Origin: Flammeovirgaceae bacterium | Lineage (GTDB): Bacteria > Bacteroidota > Bacteroidia > Cytophagales > Cyclobacteriaceae | NCBI GenBank assembly: GCA_021298355.1 | Contig: JAJTEH010000006.1 | Span: 248,001-312,000 of the forward strand | DNA: 64,000 nt | Direction of reading: 5' to 3' | Shown here: one piece after another, positions 26,674 through 37,835 of the stretch | How positions within the stretch are numbered: the first letter of the stretch is position 1 | Layout: every line of letters starts with the position of its first letter | Notes under the pieces: model-generated | Told to the model about the DNA's origin: nothing | The model's database searches: none | Seen by the model: only the letters and a program-made list of their open reading frames with translations | Program-made: the position numbers and the translations under genes

Positions 26674-27438
26674 TTATTTAAAACGATATCCAATTCTGAA
26701 GCCGAGGTTCATATGAAGGCCTGTATAGTCTTCGAAACTGGGTTCAAACTCATTGTAAGAATCAAAATTGATTACGGAACTCCCCTGAGGTTCTCCTTCT
26801 GTAGACACATCTCTGCTTCTAAAGCCAAAGCCAACGTTTAAATCGATAAACATTCCGGAAGCTACATGTATGTTTATCAACGTACCTATTTTTAGTAATG
26901 CACCAAAATCATTATAAACATTTTGATAGGATACATATTGAAAATAATCGCATTGGCCGTTCGGGCAGTTTATGCCGAAAGTGGCATTTTTTTGATCGAC
27001 TAAATGATTATAGAACAGTTCCGATGAAACATATAAGGCCTGATACGGATCGTGCCTGAAGTAATAGCGAGGTTCTACCCTTAACCTATATCCGCTGCGC
27101 TTATTTTTATCTGAACCGTTTTCGGCATGTACAACTTTTCCAAATTCGTAATGTAAATTTATATTGTCTTTTACTTTGTGTTCGAAACCAACTTGCAAAG
27201 TTGAAAAATAACCAAGCAAAGGTGTAACGCCAATGTTTACAGCCAATGACGGTTTAATTGTTATGGAATCTGAATGGCTTTTATGATTTTTCCCATGCAA
27301 ATGAAAGGGGTCTGCACTGTTGAAAAAATTTTGATTCGATTTGTGTAATCCGAATGGATCTGCACTTGTAAAAAAATTCTCTTGTGCATGCGACATCAAA
27401 CTAACACCGAGAAAAAAAATGATGACTACTTTTTTCAT
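26674..27438 (-). CDS. Outer-membrane beta-barrel protein of unknown function
   Basis: A 254-residue protein with a signal peptide (about 1-18, cut before QENFF). The mature start has two copies of a short unit, NFFTSADPFGLHKSNQ and NFFNSADPFHLHGKNH, then a beta-barrel of about eight strands (SLAVNIGVTPLLGYFSTLQVG ... LHMNLGFRIGYRF) ending in a terminal aromatic, as outer-membrane barrels do. It resembles the DUF3575-type barrels of Bacteroidetes, an assignment I make loosely. It shares an ATGA overlap with the upstream LVIVD lipoprotein, so the three genes 28735-26674 are one operon and likely form a surface assembly. Confidence 0.7.
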   Translation of the reverse strand: MKKVVIIFFLGVSLMSHAQENFFTSADPFGLHKSNQNFFNSADPFHLHGKNHKSHSDSITIKPSLAVNIGVTPLLGYFSTLQVGFEHKVKDNINLHYEFGKVVHAENGSDKNKRSGYRLRVEPRYYFRHDPYQALYVSSELFYNHLVDQKNATFGINCPNGQCDYFQYVSYQNVYNDFGALLKIGTLINIHVASGMFIDLNVGFGFRSRDVSTEGEPQGSSVINFDSYNEFEPSFEDYTGLHMNLGFRIGYRFK

Positions 27439-28202
27439 AAACCGGAAGAGAGCGTGCTAATTAGGTTTAACTGATTATTTGCGTACACATGTTGTTGTAT
27501 TCCTGTATTTCCCGTGATAATAAGTTTATCATTATTCGCAATTACATCGTAGGCATGAAAACCTAAATGATTACTCTTTATACTTAAATTTCGAGGATTG
27601 GAAACATCAAAAACCCGCAGGCCATTGTTTCCTAAACACACGAATAAATTGTTATCTGAAACAGCTAAACCATAAGGAGTTGGCACAGCGTATAGCCCCA
27701 ATGAAACGGGATTTTGTAAATCTTTAATATTGATAACTTCTAATAGATCTATTCCTTGTAAACGACAATCACTTAACCGAAATGTTGCGAAAGCTAATGT
27801 ATCTTTTACTACAACCGGATCGCAACTGAGTATGTGTTTATACTCCGAAAGTAAAACAGGATTAGCTCCATTATTAACATCATAAATAAAAACTGCATTT
27901 CTCGATCCCAAAAAAATTTTTTCTTCGTAATAGAAAATAGTTTCTACTTGTGTAAAAAGCTTCCGTTCGTTTACTTTCTGAAGGCTACCATCAGATGCAC
28001 GCTGGTAAACATATAAGGATTGGTTATCTACGGTATACACATAATTTGGTGTGGTGGCAAAACGTGCCATCGAACCAGCTTTACCAGAAGCCTGCCCAAT
28101 TTCCGAACCATCATCGCTGCAGGAGGTTATGCATGAACATAGGATGGCTGAAAGTACGATGAAAAGTCCTGCTCGTAGCTTTCTATTGATATGCGTTCTC
28201 AT
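27435..28202 (-). CDS. LVIVD-type repeat lipoprotein
   Basis: I start at ATG 28202, which gives an ATGA overlap with the upstream stop; the frame extends to an ATG at 28211. It is a 255-residue protein with a signal peptide and a lipobox-like LCSCITSC, giving a surface or periplasmic lipoprotein. The body shows beta-propeller LVIVD repeats, for example GLRVFDVSNPRNLSIKSNHL and NAVFIYDVNNGANPVLLSEY, spaced as in the LVIVD family. Such repeats are common in Bacteroidetes surface proteins. It lies between a shorter related lipoprotein and a beta-barrel protein. Function is unknown. Confidence 0.78.
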   Translation of the reverse strand: MRTHINRKLRAGLFIVLSAILCSCITSCSDDGSEIGQASGKAGSMARFATTPNYVYTVDNQSLYVYQRASDGSLQKVNERKLFTQVETIFYYEEKIFLGSRNAVFIYDVNNGANPVLLSEYKHILSCDPVVVKDTLAFATFRLSDCRLQGIDLLEVINIKDLQNPVSLGLYAVPTPYGLAVSDNNLFVCLGNNGLRVFDVSNPRNLSIKSNHLGFHAYDVIANNDKLIITGNTGIQQHVYANNQLNLISTLSSGL

Positions 28203-28735
28203 CTGTAACATGTAGGATTATGTAAGGTTACTAACTCCCAGCCCACAACTGTACCTTTAGAAGGATCTACACACTCAAAGTACACATCGGTTTCTTCCGG
28301 AAATTGATTGATCCAATCTTTTTGTTGAATTCTGGAAAGCTCAGCGAAAGATTGAAAATTGTTAATCTTCAACGCTACTAAATCTGCTATGTGGTTTACA
28401 TATAACACATCGCCTTGTATAGCCATGTCTGTACAACCAGCAACTTGTAAAAATCCTATTGAGATTGGCTCACCCGGATTGGTGTTGTTGTACACATGCA
28501 CGCCTTTTAATCTTTCGTTAACAAGCAGATAATTTTGAAAAACATATATTTTACCTGGTTTATCTAATGGTTGTGGAGATTTCCATTTTATTTCAGCTTC
28601 GGCACCAGTAAGATAAACCGGTTTGTAGCCTTCAACTATTCCGGCAGGAAATTCTGGTGTGCCATATTCAACAAAACAACTAATTAGCAACAGCCAGATG
28701 ATTATAAGAGAAAGTTTAATAATTTTGGTTTTCAT
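28199..28735 (-). CDS. Short LVIVD-like lipoprotein
   Basis: A 178-residue protein with signal peptide and lipobox LISC (Cys at about 20). It carries propeller-like strands (IYVFQNYLLVNERLKGVHVYNN and GDVLYVNHIADLVALKI) in the style of its larger neighbour, so the two are probably divergent paralogues or the two parts of one assembly. A Cys pair (ECVDPS and NPTCYR) lies near the C-terminus. It is the first gene of the three-gene operon ending with the barrel protein; the next gene overlaps it by 4 bases. Function is unknown. Confidence 0.72.
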   Translation of the reverse strand: MKTKIIKLSLIIIWLLLISCFVEYGTPEFPAGIVEGYKPVYLTGAEAEIKWKSPQPLDKPGKIYVFQNYLLVNERLKGVHVYNNTNPGEPISIGFLQVAGCTDMAIQGDVLYVNHIADLVALKINNFQSFAELSRIQQKDWINQFPEETDVYFECVDPSKGTVVGWELVTLHNPTCYR

Positions 28736-28803
28736 TCAGTTAGTAAGACACATACCCGATAAAAAAGGTTGTAAGCTTAACATTAAATTAAACTAAAAAT
28801 CAA

Positions 28804-29700
28804 TTGAAGTTAGCAGCAGTAGACATAGGTTCCAATGCCATCCGCTTTCAAATCTCTTCTGTTTTAGACAACGGACCAAAAGTTATATTCAAAAAATTAG
28901 AATACGTTCGTTTTCCTTTGCGTTTAGGGCACGATGTATTTTCTACAGGAAGAATCAGCCAGAAAAGCATTGATAAGTTTAAGAAGTTGATGAAGACGTA
29001 TAAACTGCTGATTGAACTGTATGAGGCTACTGATTATATGTTTTGCGCAACTTCTGCCATGCGCGAATCTGAGAATGGACAAGCCCTTGCTTTAGAAATT
29101 GAAAATGAATTAGGTATATCTATAGAAATTATTGATGGCAACCGAGAAGCTGAGTTTATTAACAAAGCCATCAACAGTTATTTATCCGACAATACGTATT
29201 TGCACATTGATGTTGGTGGCGGAAGCACTGAACTGAATTTATATACAGGTGGAAAAAAAATAAAAACGCGGTCGTTTAAAATAGGTTCGGTGCGTGTACT
29301 GGAAGGCAACGACTCTCCTATCATTTGGCAAGACATGGAACATTGGGTAAGAGAAAACGTAAAGAAAGAATACGGAAAAGTAACGGCTGTAGGAACCGGT
29401 GGAAACATCAGTAAGTTATTCGAGTTAGCACAGTTGAAACCACATCGGTTGATGTCATTCAAAAAAATGATTGAAACGCGAGAAATGATTGAACGGCATA
29501 CTATTGAAGAACGTATTTATAAATTACAAATGAATCCGGACAGAGCGGATGTTATCGTTCCTGCAACCGGTATTTATGCCAACGTGATGGAATGGGCACA
29601 TGCCCGCTATATTTTTGTGCCGGATGTTGGATTAAAAGATGGTATGTTGCTGCACTTGTATGAACGCAATACGCAACAACAGAAAATTGAATTTATTTAA
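28804..29700 (+). CDS. ppx: Exopolyphosphatase (Ppx/GppA family)
   Basis: A 298-residue sugar-kinase/Hsp70-fold phosphatase. The N-terminal LAAVDIGSNAIRFQI holds the first phosphate loop; CATSAMRES and the second loop HIDVGGGSTELN match Ppx/GppA. It is the short form, lacking the C-terminal HD-like domains of E. coli Ppx, and fits the compact Bacteroidetes type. It removes phosphate from polyphosphate or acts on guanosine pentaphosphate. The start is TTG 28804, placed by the family N-terminus; no ATG fits. It faces ppk (29778) across a shared terminator, so the maker and breaker of polyphosphate lie tail to tail. Confidence 0.85.
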   Translation: MKLAAVDIGSNAIRFQISSVLDNGPKVIFKKLEYVRFPLRLGHDVFSTGRISQKSIDKFKKLMKTYKLLIELYEATDYMFCATSAMRESENGQALALEIENELGISIEIIDGNREAEFINKAINSYLSDNTYLHIDVGGGSTELNLYTGGKKIKTRSFKIGSVRVLEGNDSPIIWQDMEHWVRENVKKEYGKVTAVGTGGNISKLFELAQLKPHRLMSFKKMIETREMIERHTIEERIYKLQMNPDRADVIVPATGIYANVMEWAHARYIFVPDVGLKDGMLLHLYERNTQQQKIEFI

Positions 29701-29730
29701 ATCTATTCTTAAAAAATTAGAAATTAAAAA

Positions 29731-29754
29731 AGACCTCGATTTAAATCGAGGTCT
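29731..29754. terminator. Bidirectional terminator between ppx and ppk
   Basis: A perfect 24-base palindrome (12-bp arms AGACCTCGATTT / AAATCGAGGTCT with no loop bases beyond the central turn). It is flanked by A-rich sequence on the left and AGTATTTT on the right, giving a T-rich tail on both strands; the minus-strand tail (TTTTTTAATTT) is stronger. It serves both convergent genes. Confidence 0.8.
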
Positions 29755-29777
29755 AGTATTTTATGGATTATACTAAC

Positions 29778-31910
29778 CTAAAACAGTTTAGCTTGAGCCA
29801 CCTTTTCTCGTGTTACTCTAAAGAATTCTTTATGAATATTAAAAGGTTGTTCACCGTTTAATTCTTTCACTTTGTACGTGCCATCTTCATTCATCACGTA
29901 TGCGTTTACATTATCTTTTAAATTATAATATAAATTATTGATGGCTTGTTTTTTTAAGAAGTCATCTTCTAACATAAATAAAGATTCAATTCTTCTATCG
30001 AAACTACGCACCATAGCATCGGCACTTCCGATGTACAATTTTGGTTCGCCTGCGTTATGGAAATAATAAATACGCGAATGTTCCAGATACTCTCCTACTA
30101 TCGAGCGCACTTCTATATTCTCACTCAACCCTTTTCTTCCTGGGCGTAAACAACACATACCACGCACAATCAGCTTTATTTTTACCCCTGCTTGTGAGGC
30201 AGCATATAATTCGTCAATCAGTTCTTTATCTTGCAAAGAATTGAATTTTATAACGATGCCACTGGGTAAACCTTGTTTGGCATGTTCTGCCTCTTTCTTA
30301 ACCAGGTTGCACAACTGAATGCGCATATCGCGTGGTGAAGTAATTAAATTACGGTATGCGAAGGGCTGTGAATGGCCGGTAATAACATTAAAAAACTCTG
30401 AAACATCCTGAGCGTAAACTTCTTTTGTGGTTAACAAACCCACATCTACATATAGCCTTGATGTTACTTCGTTGTAGTTTCCAGAAGAAAGATGTACATA
30501 CCGATACACTTTATCGTCTTCATCTTTTCTTACAATTAACATTAACTTAGTATGCGTCTTTAAACTATTCACGCCATAAATAACGAAGCATCCTGCCTTT
30601 TGTAAGCGTTGTGCTTCGCGCAAGTTGTTTTCTTCATCGAAGCGTGCTTTTACTTCGAACAACACCGAAACGTGCTTACCGTTTTCTGCTGCACGCAATA
30701 ATGCGTTAGTAATGCGCGAATCTTTTGCTACGCGGTAAATAGTTATTTTAATTGATAGTGTATACGGATCATCAGCCGCTTTTTCTAATAATTCGATAAC
30801 GGGTTCCATCGAATTATACGGATGATGTAAAAGGATATCGCGTTGTTTTAATACTTCGAATAAATCTTGTGTTCCACTCTCCGGAAAATTAAGCGGACGA
30901 ATAGGCGCAGGAATTTGCGAACGCTTAGTCTTAAATTCCTTATGACCTACAATTTGATTTAATCCTGTAAAATCAATCAAACTTTCCTGTGGAATATGAG
31001 AGATATTAAATTCATCTAAATCCCATTGGATTTTTAATAATCGCATCATCCACGGATCGGGCTCGCCTTGCACTTCCAACCTAACTACTCTTCCTGTTCT
31101 TCGTTGGCGCAGTTTCGTTCTTAATTCATCTAAAAAGTTAGATTCTATTTCATCGGTTTCATCTAACGTAAAATCTCCATTTCTGTTGATTCTAAATAAG
31201 TTTACACTTTGTATATCGATGTTACGAAACAAATGATGCACATTGTGGCGGATGATATCTTCAATGGCTACAAATTGTATAGTTCCACCGTTATTTAATT
31301 CGAAAAAGCGGGGTAGATTATGCGGAACTTGTATGAAAGATATTTTTACAGGATTTTGACTCTCGCCTACTGCCTTCGTTACCACACCAAACAACAACCT
31401 GTTGTTCATTAAAATTGGAAAAGTATGGTAGTTATCGAAAACCATTGGTGTTAACATCGGAAAAATAATCGACTGGAAATAATCGTTTACTTTCTTGGTG
31501 TCTTCTACCGACAAGTCTACATATTGTTGAATGATAAAACCCTGACTAGCGAATAGGGGTTTTAATTTTTGCACGTAGTAATCGCTAGTGTCTTTTACAA
31601 AGCGCTGCACTTCGGTTAGTAAATACTTGCGGTAGGTTTCTTCGCGTAATCCGCTGTAATCTACGCGTTCTTTACCGTAATCGAGGTAGTTGTATAAACT
31701 GCCTAAGCGAATAGTACAAAATTCGTCTAAGTTAGATGCAGTAATAGCCAGAAATTTTAATCGATCGAAAATACTTCTATCGATGTGTTTGGCCTGATCC
31801 AGTACACGGTAATTAAATTGCAACCAACTTAAATCGCGGCTTATGTAATTACTCGCTTCTACCTGCTGGCGCAAGCGCTCGTGCGTTTCTAAATTTTCTA
31901 ATTCTGCCAT
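29778..31910 (-). CDS. ppk1: Polyphosphate kinase 1
   Basis: From ATG 31910, 710 residues. The PPK1 order is clear: N-domain SRDLSWLQFNYRVL; head domain; and catalytic domain with KTH453TKLML, the equivalent of the phosphorylated His of E. coli PPK (H435). YVH473LSSGNYNE and EH611SRIYYFHNAGE cover the other two conserved His. It makes polyphosphate from ATP reversibly. The gene is 12 bases after gyrB and shares its operon, and is convergent with ppx. An upstream TTG (31916) gives two more residues and is less likely. Confidence 0.94.
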   Translation of the reverse strand: MAELENLETHERLRQQVEASNYISRDLSWLQFNYRVLDQAKHIDRSIFDRLKFLAITASNLDEFCTIRLGSLYNYLDYGKERVDYSGLREETYRKYLLTEVQRFVKDTSDYYVQKLKPLFASQGFIIQQYVDLSVEDTKKVNDYFQSIIFPMLTPMVFDNYHTFPILMNNRLLFGVVTKAVGESQNPVKISFIQVPHNLPRFFELNNGGTIQFVAIEDIIRHNVHHLFRNIDIQSVNLFRINRNGDFTLDETDEIESNFLDELRTKLRQRRTGRVVRLEVQGEPDPWMMRLLKIQWDLDEFNISHIPQESLIDFTGLNQIVGHKEFKTKRSQIPAPIRPLNFPESGTQDLFEVLKQRDILLHHPYNSMEPVIELLEKAADDPYTLSIKITIYRVAKDSRITNALLRAAENGKHVSVLFEVKARFDEENNLREAQRLQKAGCFVIYGVNSLKTHTKLMLIVRKDEDDKVYRYVHLSSGNYNEVTSRLYVDVGLLTTKEVYAQDVSEFFNVITGHSQPFAYRNLITSPRDMRIQLCNLVKKEAEHAKQGLPSGIVIKFNSLQDKELIDELYAASQAGVKIKLIVRGMCCLRPGRKGLSENIEVRSIVGEYLEHSRIYYFHNAGEPKLYIGSADAMVRSFDRRIESLFMLEDDFLKKQAINNLYYNLKDNVNAYVMNEDGTYKVKELNGEQPFNIHKEFFRVTREKVAQAKLF

Positions 31911-31922
31911 ACGCAAAAGAAG

Positions 31923-33962
<2,040 letters not shown>

Positions 33963-34005
33963 TTATGCGTTTTTATTTTTATCTTCAACTAAATATTTAG
34001 TTGAT

Positions 34006-35373
34006 ATGAAAAAATACATGCTTTGTGCCTTCCTGCTGATGCTCGGTAACAATGCCATTAGCCAAACGATTTACCCGATATTTAAGTCGAAAAATGACTC
34101 TGCCTTATACTATACTTTACAGAATGAACTATTCAACCGAACTGGTTCATCTCCGGTTGTTGAGCGTGATAGTTTGTTTCAACTTTATGATCGATTAAAA
34201 GAAAGCATTGTTGGGTATAAAACCATTTACAGTAAATCTGACGAAGCCATTTCTTATGATGCTGAACAGGCCCGCAACGCTTCTTTTGTGAGCATCCATA
34301 CCTATAAAGGAAAAAAATTACCAAAGTCTATTTATAAACTTAGTAAAGTTGATACTATTGAGTTAGTTGAAACTAACATTAAACGATTACCAGCCCGATT
34401 AAACAAATTAAAAAATCTAAAAACGATTTATGTGTTGAATAACAACACTGGTACCAAAAGTTTACAACTGGGTAAACTAACACATGTTAAAAAATTAATT
34501 ATTCGAAGTAACGATAATGTTTGGGTTCCCTCCTCCTTTGCTTCGATTAAAAACGTAGAACATATAGACGTAAAAAACTGCCGGTTAGAAAAATTACCCG
34601 ACCTCAGCCGTAATACACAATTAACAACCCTAATTGCAAAAGAAAACAACCTCACTTACTTTGATATTGACGGAAGTAGGTTTACGAAACTGGTAGAAAT
34701 AAATCTTCAAAAAAATAAAATCGATAAAATTGGAGAGGGTGTTGCACAACTTCCTTCCTTAAAAAAATTACAACTGCACTATAACGCTTTATCTTATTTA
34801 CCAGAAAGTATAGGCAATATACAGACGCTTGAAGAATTAGGATTGTATCAAAACAAACTATCCGAGTTACCACAAAGTTTTTATCAACTAAAAAATCTTC
34901 GCTTGTTAGACTTGTATTATAATAAATTGAAACGATTAGATGAAGGCATACTTACCTTACAAAAATTAGAGGTATTGTATTTATCGCATAACCAACTTAT
35001 TGCTGTGCCCGAATCTGTTGGTCAACTAAAAAATTTAACTGAATTGTATTTGCACAATAATAAACTAACAAATATTTCTTTTTCATCCGGCAGTTTATCT
35101 CAGTTAAAAGTTTTACGCATTAACAATAACAATTTTACAGAACTACCAGAGTTTATATGGCATCTAAACCAGTTAGAATACCTCGATGTAAGTGTAAACA
35201 ACTTGATCGATATACCTTTAGCAATAGGAGAATTTCAAAAACTCCAGATATTTGTATTGAATAATAATCCGTACGAAGACAAAAACAAAATTGCAGATAT
35301 TGTTGAGAAACTACAGAACAAAAATGTAAACGTTCAAGCAGGATTTACACGAGTACAGATCAATAACGATTAA
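34006..35373 (+). CDS. Secreted leucine-rich repeat protein
   Basis: From ATG 34006, 455 residues with a signal peptide (about 1-20, NAISQ). After an N-terminal region of about 110 residues, roughly 13 LRR units of 22-23 residues run to the end, e.g. LPSLKKLQLHYNALSYLPES, LKNLRLLDLYYNKLKRLD, LKNLTELYLHNNKLTNI. The repeat consensus is LxxLxxLxLxxNxLxxLPxx, the bacterial/plant-like kind. There is no C-terminal T9SS domain, lipobox or membrane helix, so the location is periplasm or medium. The first three LRRs are irregular. It ends with a 4-base overlap onto the convergent CoA-binding gene. The binding partner is unknown. Confidence 0.85.
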   Translation: MKKYMLCAFLLMLGNNAISQTIYPIFKSKNDSALYYTLQNELFNRTGSSPVVERDSLFQLYDRLKESIVGYKTIYSKSDEAISYDAEQARNASFVSIHTYKGKKLPKSIYKLSKVDTIELVETNIKRLPARLNKLKNLKTIYVLNNNTGTKSLQLGKLTHVKKLIIRSNDNVWVPSSFASIKNVEHIDVKNCRLEKLPDLSRNTQLTTLIAKENNLTYFDIDGSRFTKLVEINLQKNKIDKIGEGVAQLPSLKKLQLHYNALSYLPESIGNIQTLEELGLYQNKLSELPQSFYQLKNLRLLDLYYNKLKRLDEGILTLQKLEVLYLSHNQLIAVPESVGQLKNLTELYLHNNKLTNISFSSGSLSQLKVLRINNNNFTELPEFIWHLNQLEYLDVSVNNLIDIPLAIGEFQKLQIFVLNNNPYEDKNKIADIVEKLQNKNVNVQAGFTRVQINND

Positions 35374-35738
35374 TACTGATTGGTTCTTAACAAAACAAGC
35401 GTGCAGGCTTGCTCCGTTTCTATGTTATTGTTTTTCGCAATTTGTTCTAATTCTTCATTCTCTGTGCCTGGGTTAAACAAAATGCGTTTGGGTTTTAAGG
35501 ATATGATGTACTCGTACCATTCTTTTTGATTGGAAGGTCCTAGGTATAGAGTAACTGTATCTACATCCTTTATGCCTGGTTTTTCTTGAAGCATTAAAAT
35601 GCGCTCACCTGCTACCTCTCCTTTTTTAATGCCAACGGGCACAACAGGATGTCCATTTTCTTTCAATAAGTGCGCAGCCATGTAGGCGTATCTATCCGGA
35701 TTGGTAGAAGCACCTAAAACAAGTGTTTTCTTTTTCAT
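35370..35738 (-). CDS. CoA-binding domain protein (YccU-like)
   Basis: A 122-residue single-domain Rossmann protein of the CoA_binding_2 type. It has LVLGASTNPDRYAYMAAHLL at the start, then VDTVTLYLGPSNQ and RILFNPGTEN. The GASTNP loop is the nucleotide-binding site in this family. Family members bind CoA, but the role is not defined. It is a single gene divergent from the M61 peptidase (54 bases between starts) and convergent with the LRR gene (4-base overlap). Confidence 0.85.
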   Translation of the reverse strand: MKKKTLVLGASTNPDRYAYMAAHLLKENGHPVVPVGIKKGEVAGERILMLQEKPGIKDVDTVTLYLGPSNQKEWYEYIISLKPKRILFNPGTENEELEQIAKNNNIETEQACTLVLLRTNQY

Positions 35739-35792
35739 GTAATTATGGACTTATATTTGTTACTAACACAATATTAATCAAAACTATACATC

Positions 35793-37682
35793 ATGCGCAT
35801 TTTCCTTTTTTCCCTTCTTTACTTCATGTTTGCGCTGGTTTTAAAACCGCAAGCACAAAATGATGTTTATCAATACACTGTTGATTTAACACAAGTTAAA
35901 GACGACCGTGTGAAAGTTGAATTAGTTCCGCCAGCCTTTAACACCGATGAAGTAACACTTTTATTCCCGGCAATGGTTCCCGGCACGTACGCCATTGAAG
36001 ATTATGGCAGATATATTAGCGATGTTGAAGCTTACGATAAAAACGGAAAGAAAATTTCTGTTACTAAAAAAGACACAAACTCCTGGACAATAAAAGGAGC
36101 GAAAAAAGTTGCAAAGATTACCTATTGGGTAGACGATACTTTCGATACAAAAGTAAAAGGTCCGGAAATTTTCTGGCCTGCCGGTACCAACATAGAAGAG
36201 AATAAAAATTTTATAATCAACAACAGTGGTTTCTTCGGATACTTTGAAAACTACAAGGAAAAAACGTACGAAATACGTTTCATTCGCGATGAAACATTTT
36301 ATGGCTCAACCGGATTGATCGCTTACAAAAGCAACGAACCACTTAACAAAGTGATGAAAGAACCTAAGCCAGAACCAAACAAAAGAGTAGATATTTTTAA
36401 AGCAGAAAATTATGATCGTTTGGTTGACTCTCCTTTTATGTACAGCAAACCCGATACAGCAGTTATCAAAGTTGGAAATACCGAAGTTTTAATAGGCTCT
36501 TACTCTCCTAATAAAAAAATTACAGCAAAAGAAATTGCTGATAACGTAAGAGAAGTTTTGTTAGCACAAAAAGCCTATTTAGGTGGAACACTTCCTGTTG
36601 ATAAGTATGCTTTCATATTTTATTTCACCGACCAACCCGTTAATTCGTATGGTGCGTTAGAACACTCCTATTCTTCCATGTATTACATGCCCGAAGCAAG
36701 CATTAATGAGATGGCACAACAATTAAGAGATTTTGCTGCACACGAATTTTTCCACATCGTTACGCCACTTACCATTCACTCAGAGGAAATAGGCATGTTT
36801 GGTTTTAATAATCCAAAAATGTCGAGACACCTTTGGTTGTACGAAGGACTAACCGAATATTTTGCCGGTAACGTTCAAGTAAAGTACGGGTTAATTTCAC
36901 CTGAACAATACTTAGGTATTTTACAAGAAAAATTATTAACAGCCGATGGTTTTAAAGATGATCTTCCTTTTACCGAACTAAGTTTAGGCGCGTTAGATAA
37001 GTATGCTGATCAGTACTATAATGTTTATCAAAAGGGAACGCTTATCTCCTTATGCCTGGATATTCAATTGCGTAAATTATCGAATGGAAAATATGGTATG
37101 CAGAACCTTGTTGCCGATTTAGGTAAGAAGTACGGCAAGAGTAAATCGTTTAAAGATGAAGCCTTGTTTGCAGAAATAACTGCGATGACCTATCCGCAAA
37201 TCGGTACATTTTTTGAGAAGCATGTTGCCGGAAAAGAACCCTTACCCCTTCCTGAAATTTTTGCCTTGGTAGGTGTTGACTATGTAAAAGAAACAAGAAA
37301 CGAAGAGTATACACTTGGCTTAGAGCAAGAAGCCATTACAATAAGCGAATACAATGGCAAACCTTATTTAGCAATTGGAAATGTAGATGCGCTAAATGAT
37401 CAAGGTAAGGCTTTGAAGTTTGAAAATGGAGACATCCTTTATAAAATGAATGGAGACCTTGTGCCAGATTTAGGACCCGAAATCGGTAGTTTTATCCAAG
37501 CACAAATTGCGAAGTTAGGAGAAGGAAAAACTCTTAGCTATACAGTGATACGTAAAGGTAAAGAAGTTGAATTAAGTGTAATTTGCCAAAAGGCTGTTAG
37601 AGTAAGACGACACGTAATGAGGTTTACCGAGAATCCTACTGCCGAACAATTAGCTGTACGAAAAGCGTGGATCGAACCTTAG
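35793..37682 (+). CDS. M61-family metallopeptidase with PDZ domain
   Basis: A 629-residue exported peptidase with a signal peptide (about 1-21). An N-terminal beta-sandwich (about 25-200) precedes a thermolysin-like domain with H317-EFF-H321 and the third zinc ligand E351 in LYEGLTEYFA. A C-terminal PDZ-like region (about 520-610, NGKPYLAIGNVDALNDQGKA and GDILYKMNGD) follows. This order is the glycyl aminopeptidase (M61) family. It would act in the periplasm or at the cell surface on peptides with N-terminal Gly or Ala, in analogy with characterised members. It is monocistronic, ending in a strong hairpin terminator. Confidence 0.88.
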   Translation: MRIFLFSLLYFMFALVLKPQAQNDVYQYTVDLTQVKDDRVKVELVPPAFNTDEVTLLFPAMVPGTYAIEDYGRYISDVEAYDKNGKKISVTKKDTNSWTIKGAKKVAKITYWVDDTFDTKVKGPEIFWPAGTNIEENKNFIINNSGFFGYFENYKEKTYEIRFIRDETFYGSTGLIAYKSNEPLNKVMKEPKPEPNKRVDIFKAENYDRLVDSPFMYSKPDTAVIKVGNTEVLIGSYSPNKKITAKEIADNVREVLLAQKAYLGGTLPVDKYAFIFYFTDQPVNSYGALEHSYSSMYYMPEASINEMAQQLRDFAAHEFFHIVTPLTIHSEEIGMFGFNNPKMSRHLWLYEGLTEYFAGNVQVKYGLISPEQYLGILQEKLLTADGFKDDLPFTELSLGALDKYADQYYNVYQKGTLISLCLDIQLRKLSNGKYGMQNLVADLGKKYGKSKSFKDEALFAEITAMTYPQIGTFFEKHVAGKEPLPLPEIFALVGVDYVKETRNEEYTLGLEQEAITISEYNGKPYLAIGNVDALNDQGKALKFENGDILYKMNGDLVPDLGPEIGSFIQAQIAKLGEGKTLSYTVIRKGKEVELSVICQKAVRVRRHVMRFTENPTAEQLAVRKAWIEP

Positions 37683-37780
37683 TTTTGGTTGTTAGATTTA
37701 GGTTGTTAATGGTTCGATTATTTTTATAGTAAATTGAATGATACAACTAATTGAGATTATTGAACTTTGAAAAAATAAAA

Positions 37781-37810
37781 AGGTCGTGGTTGTTGCCACG
37801 ACCTTTTTTT
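37781..37810. terminator. Bidirectional terminator, M61 peptidase / tonB cluster
   Basis: A 9-bp stem AGGTCGTGG (37781-37789) / CCACGACCT (37796-37804) with a 6-base loop. It is flanked by AAAATAAAA on the left and TTTTTTT on the right, so it can stop both convergent transcripts (M61 peptidase from the left, TonB gene from the right). Confidence 0.88.
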
Positions 37811-37835
37811 GTTCTTATAGATTTATTGAGTCTGA

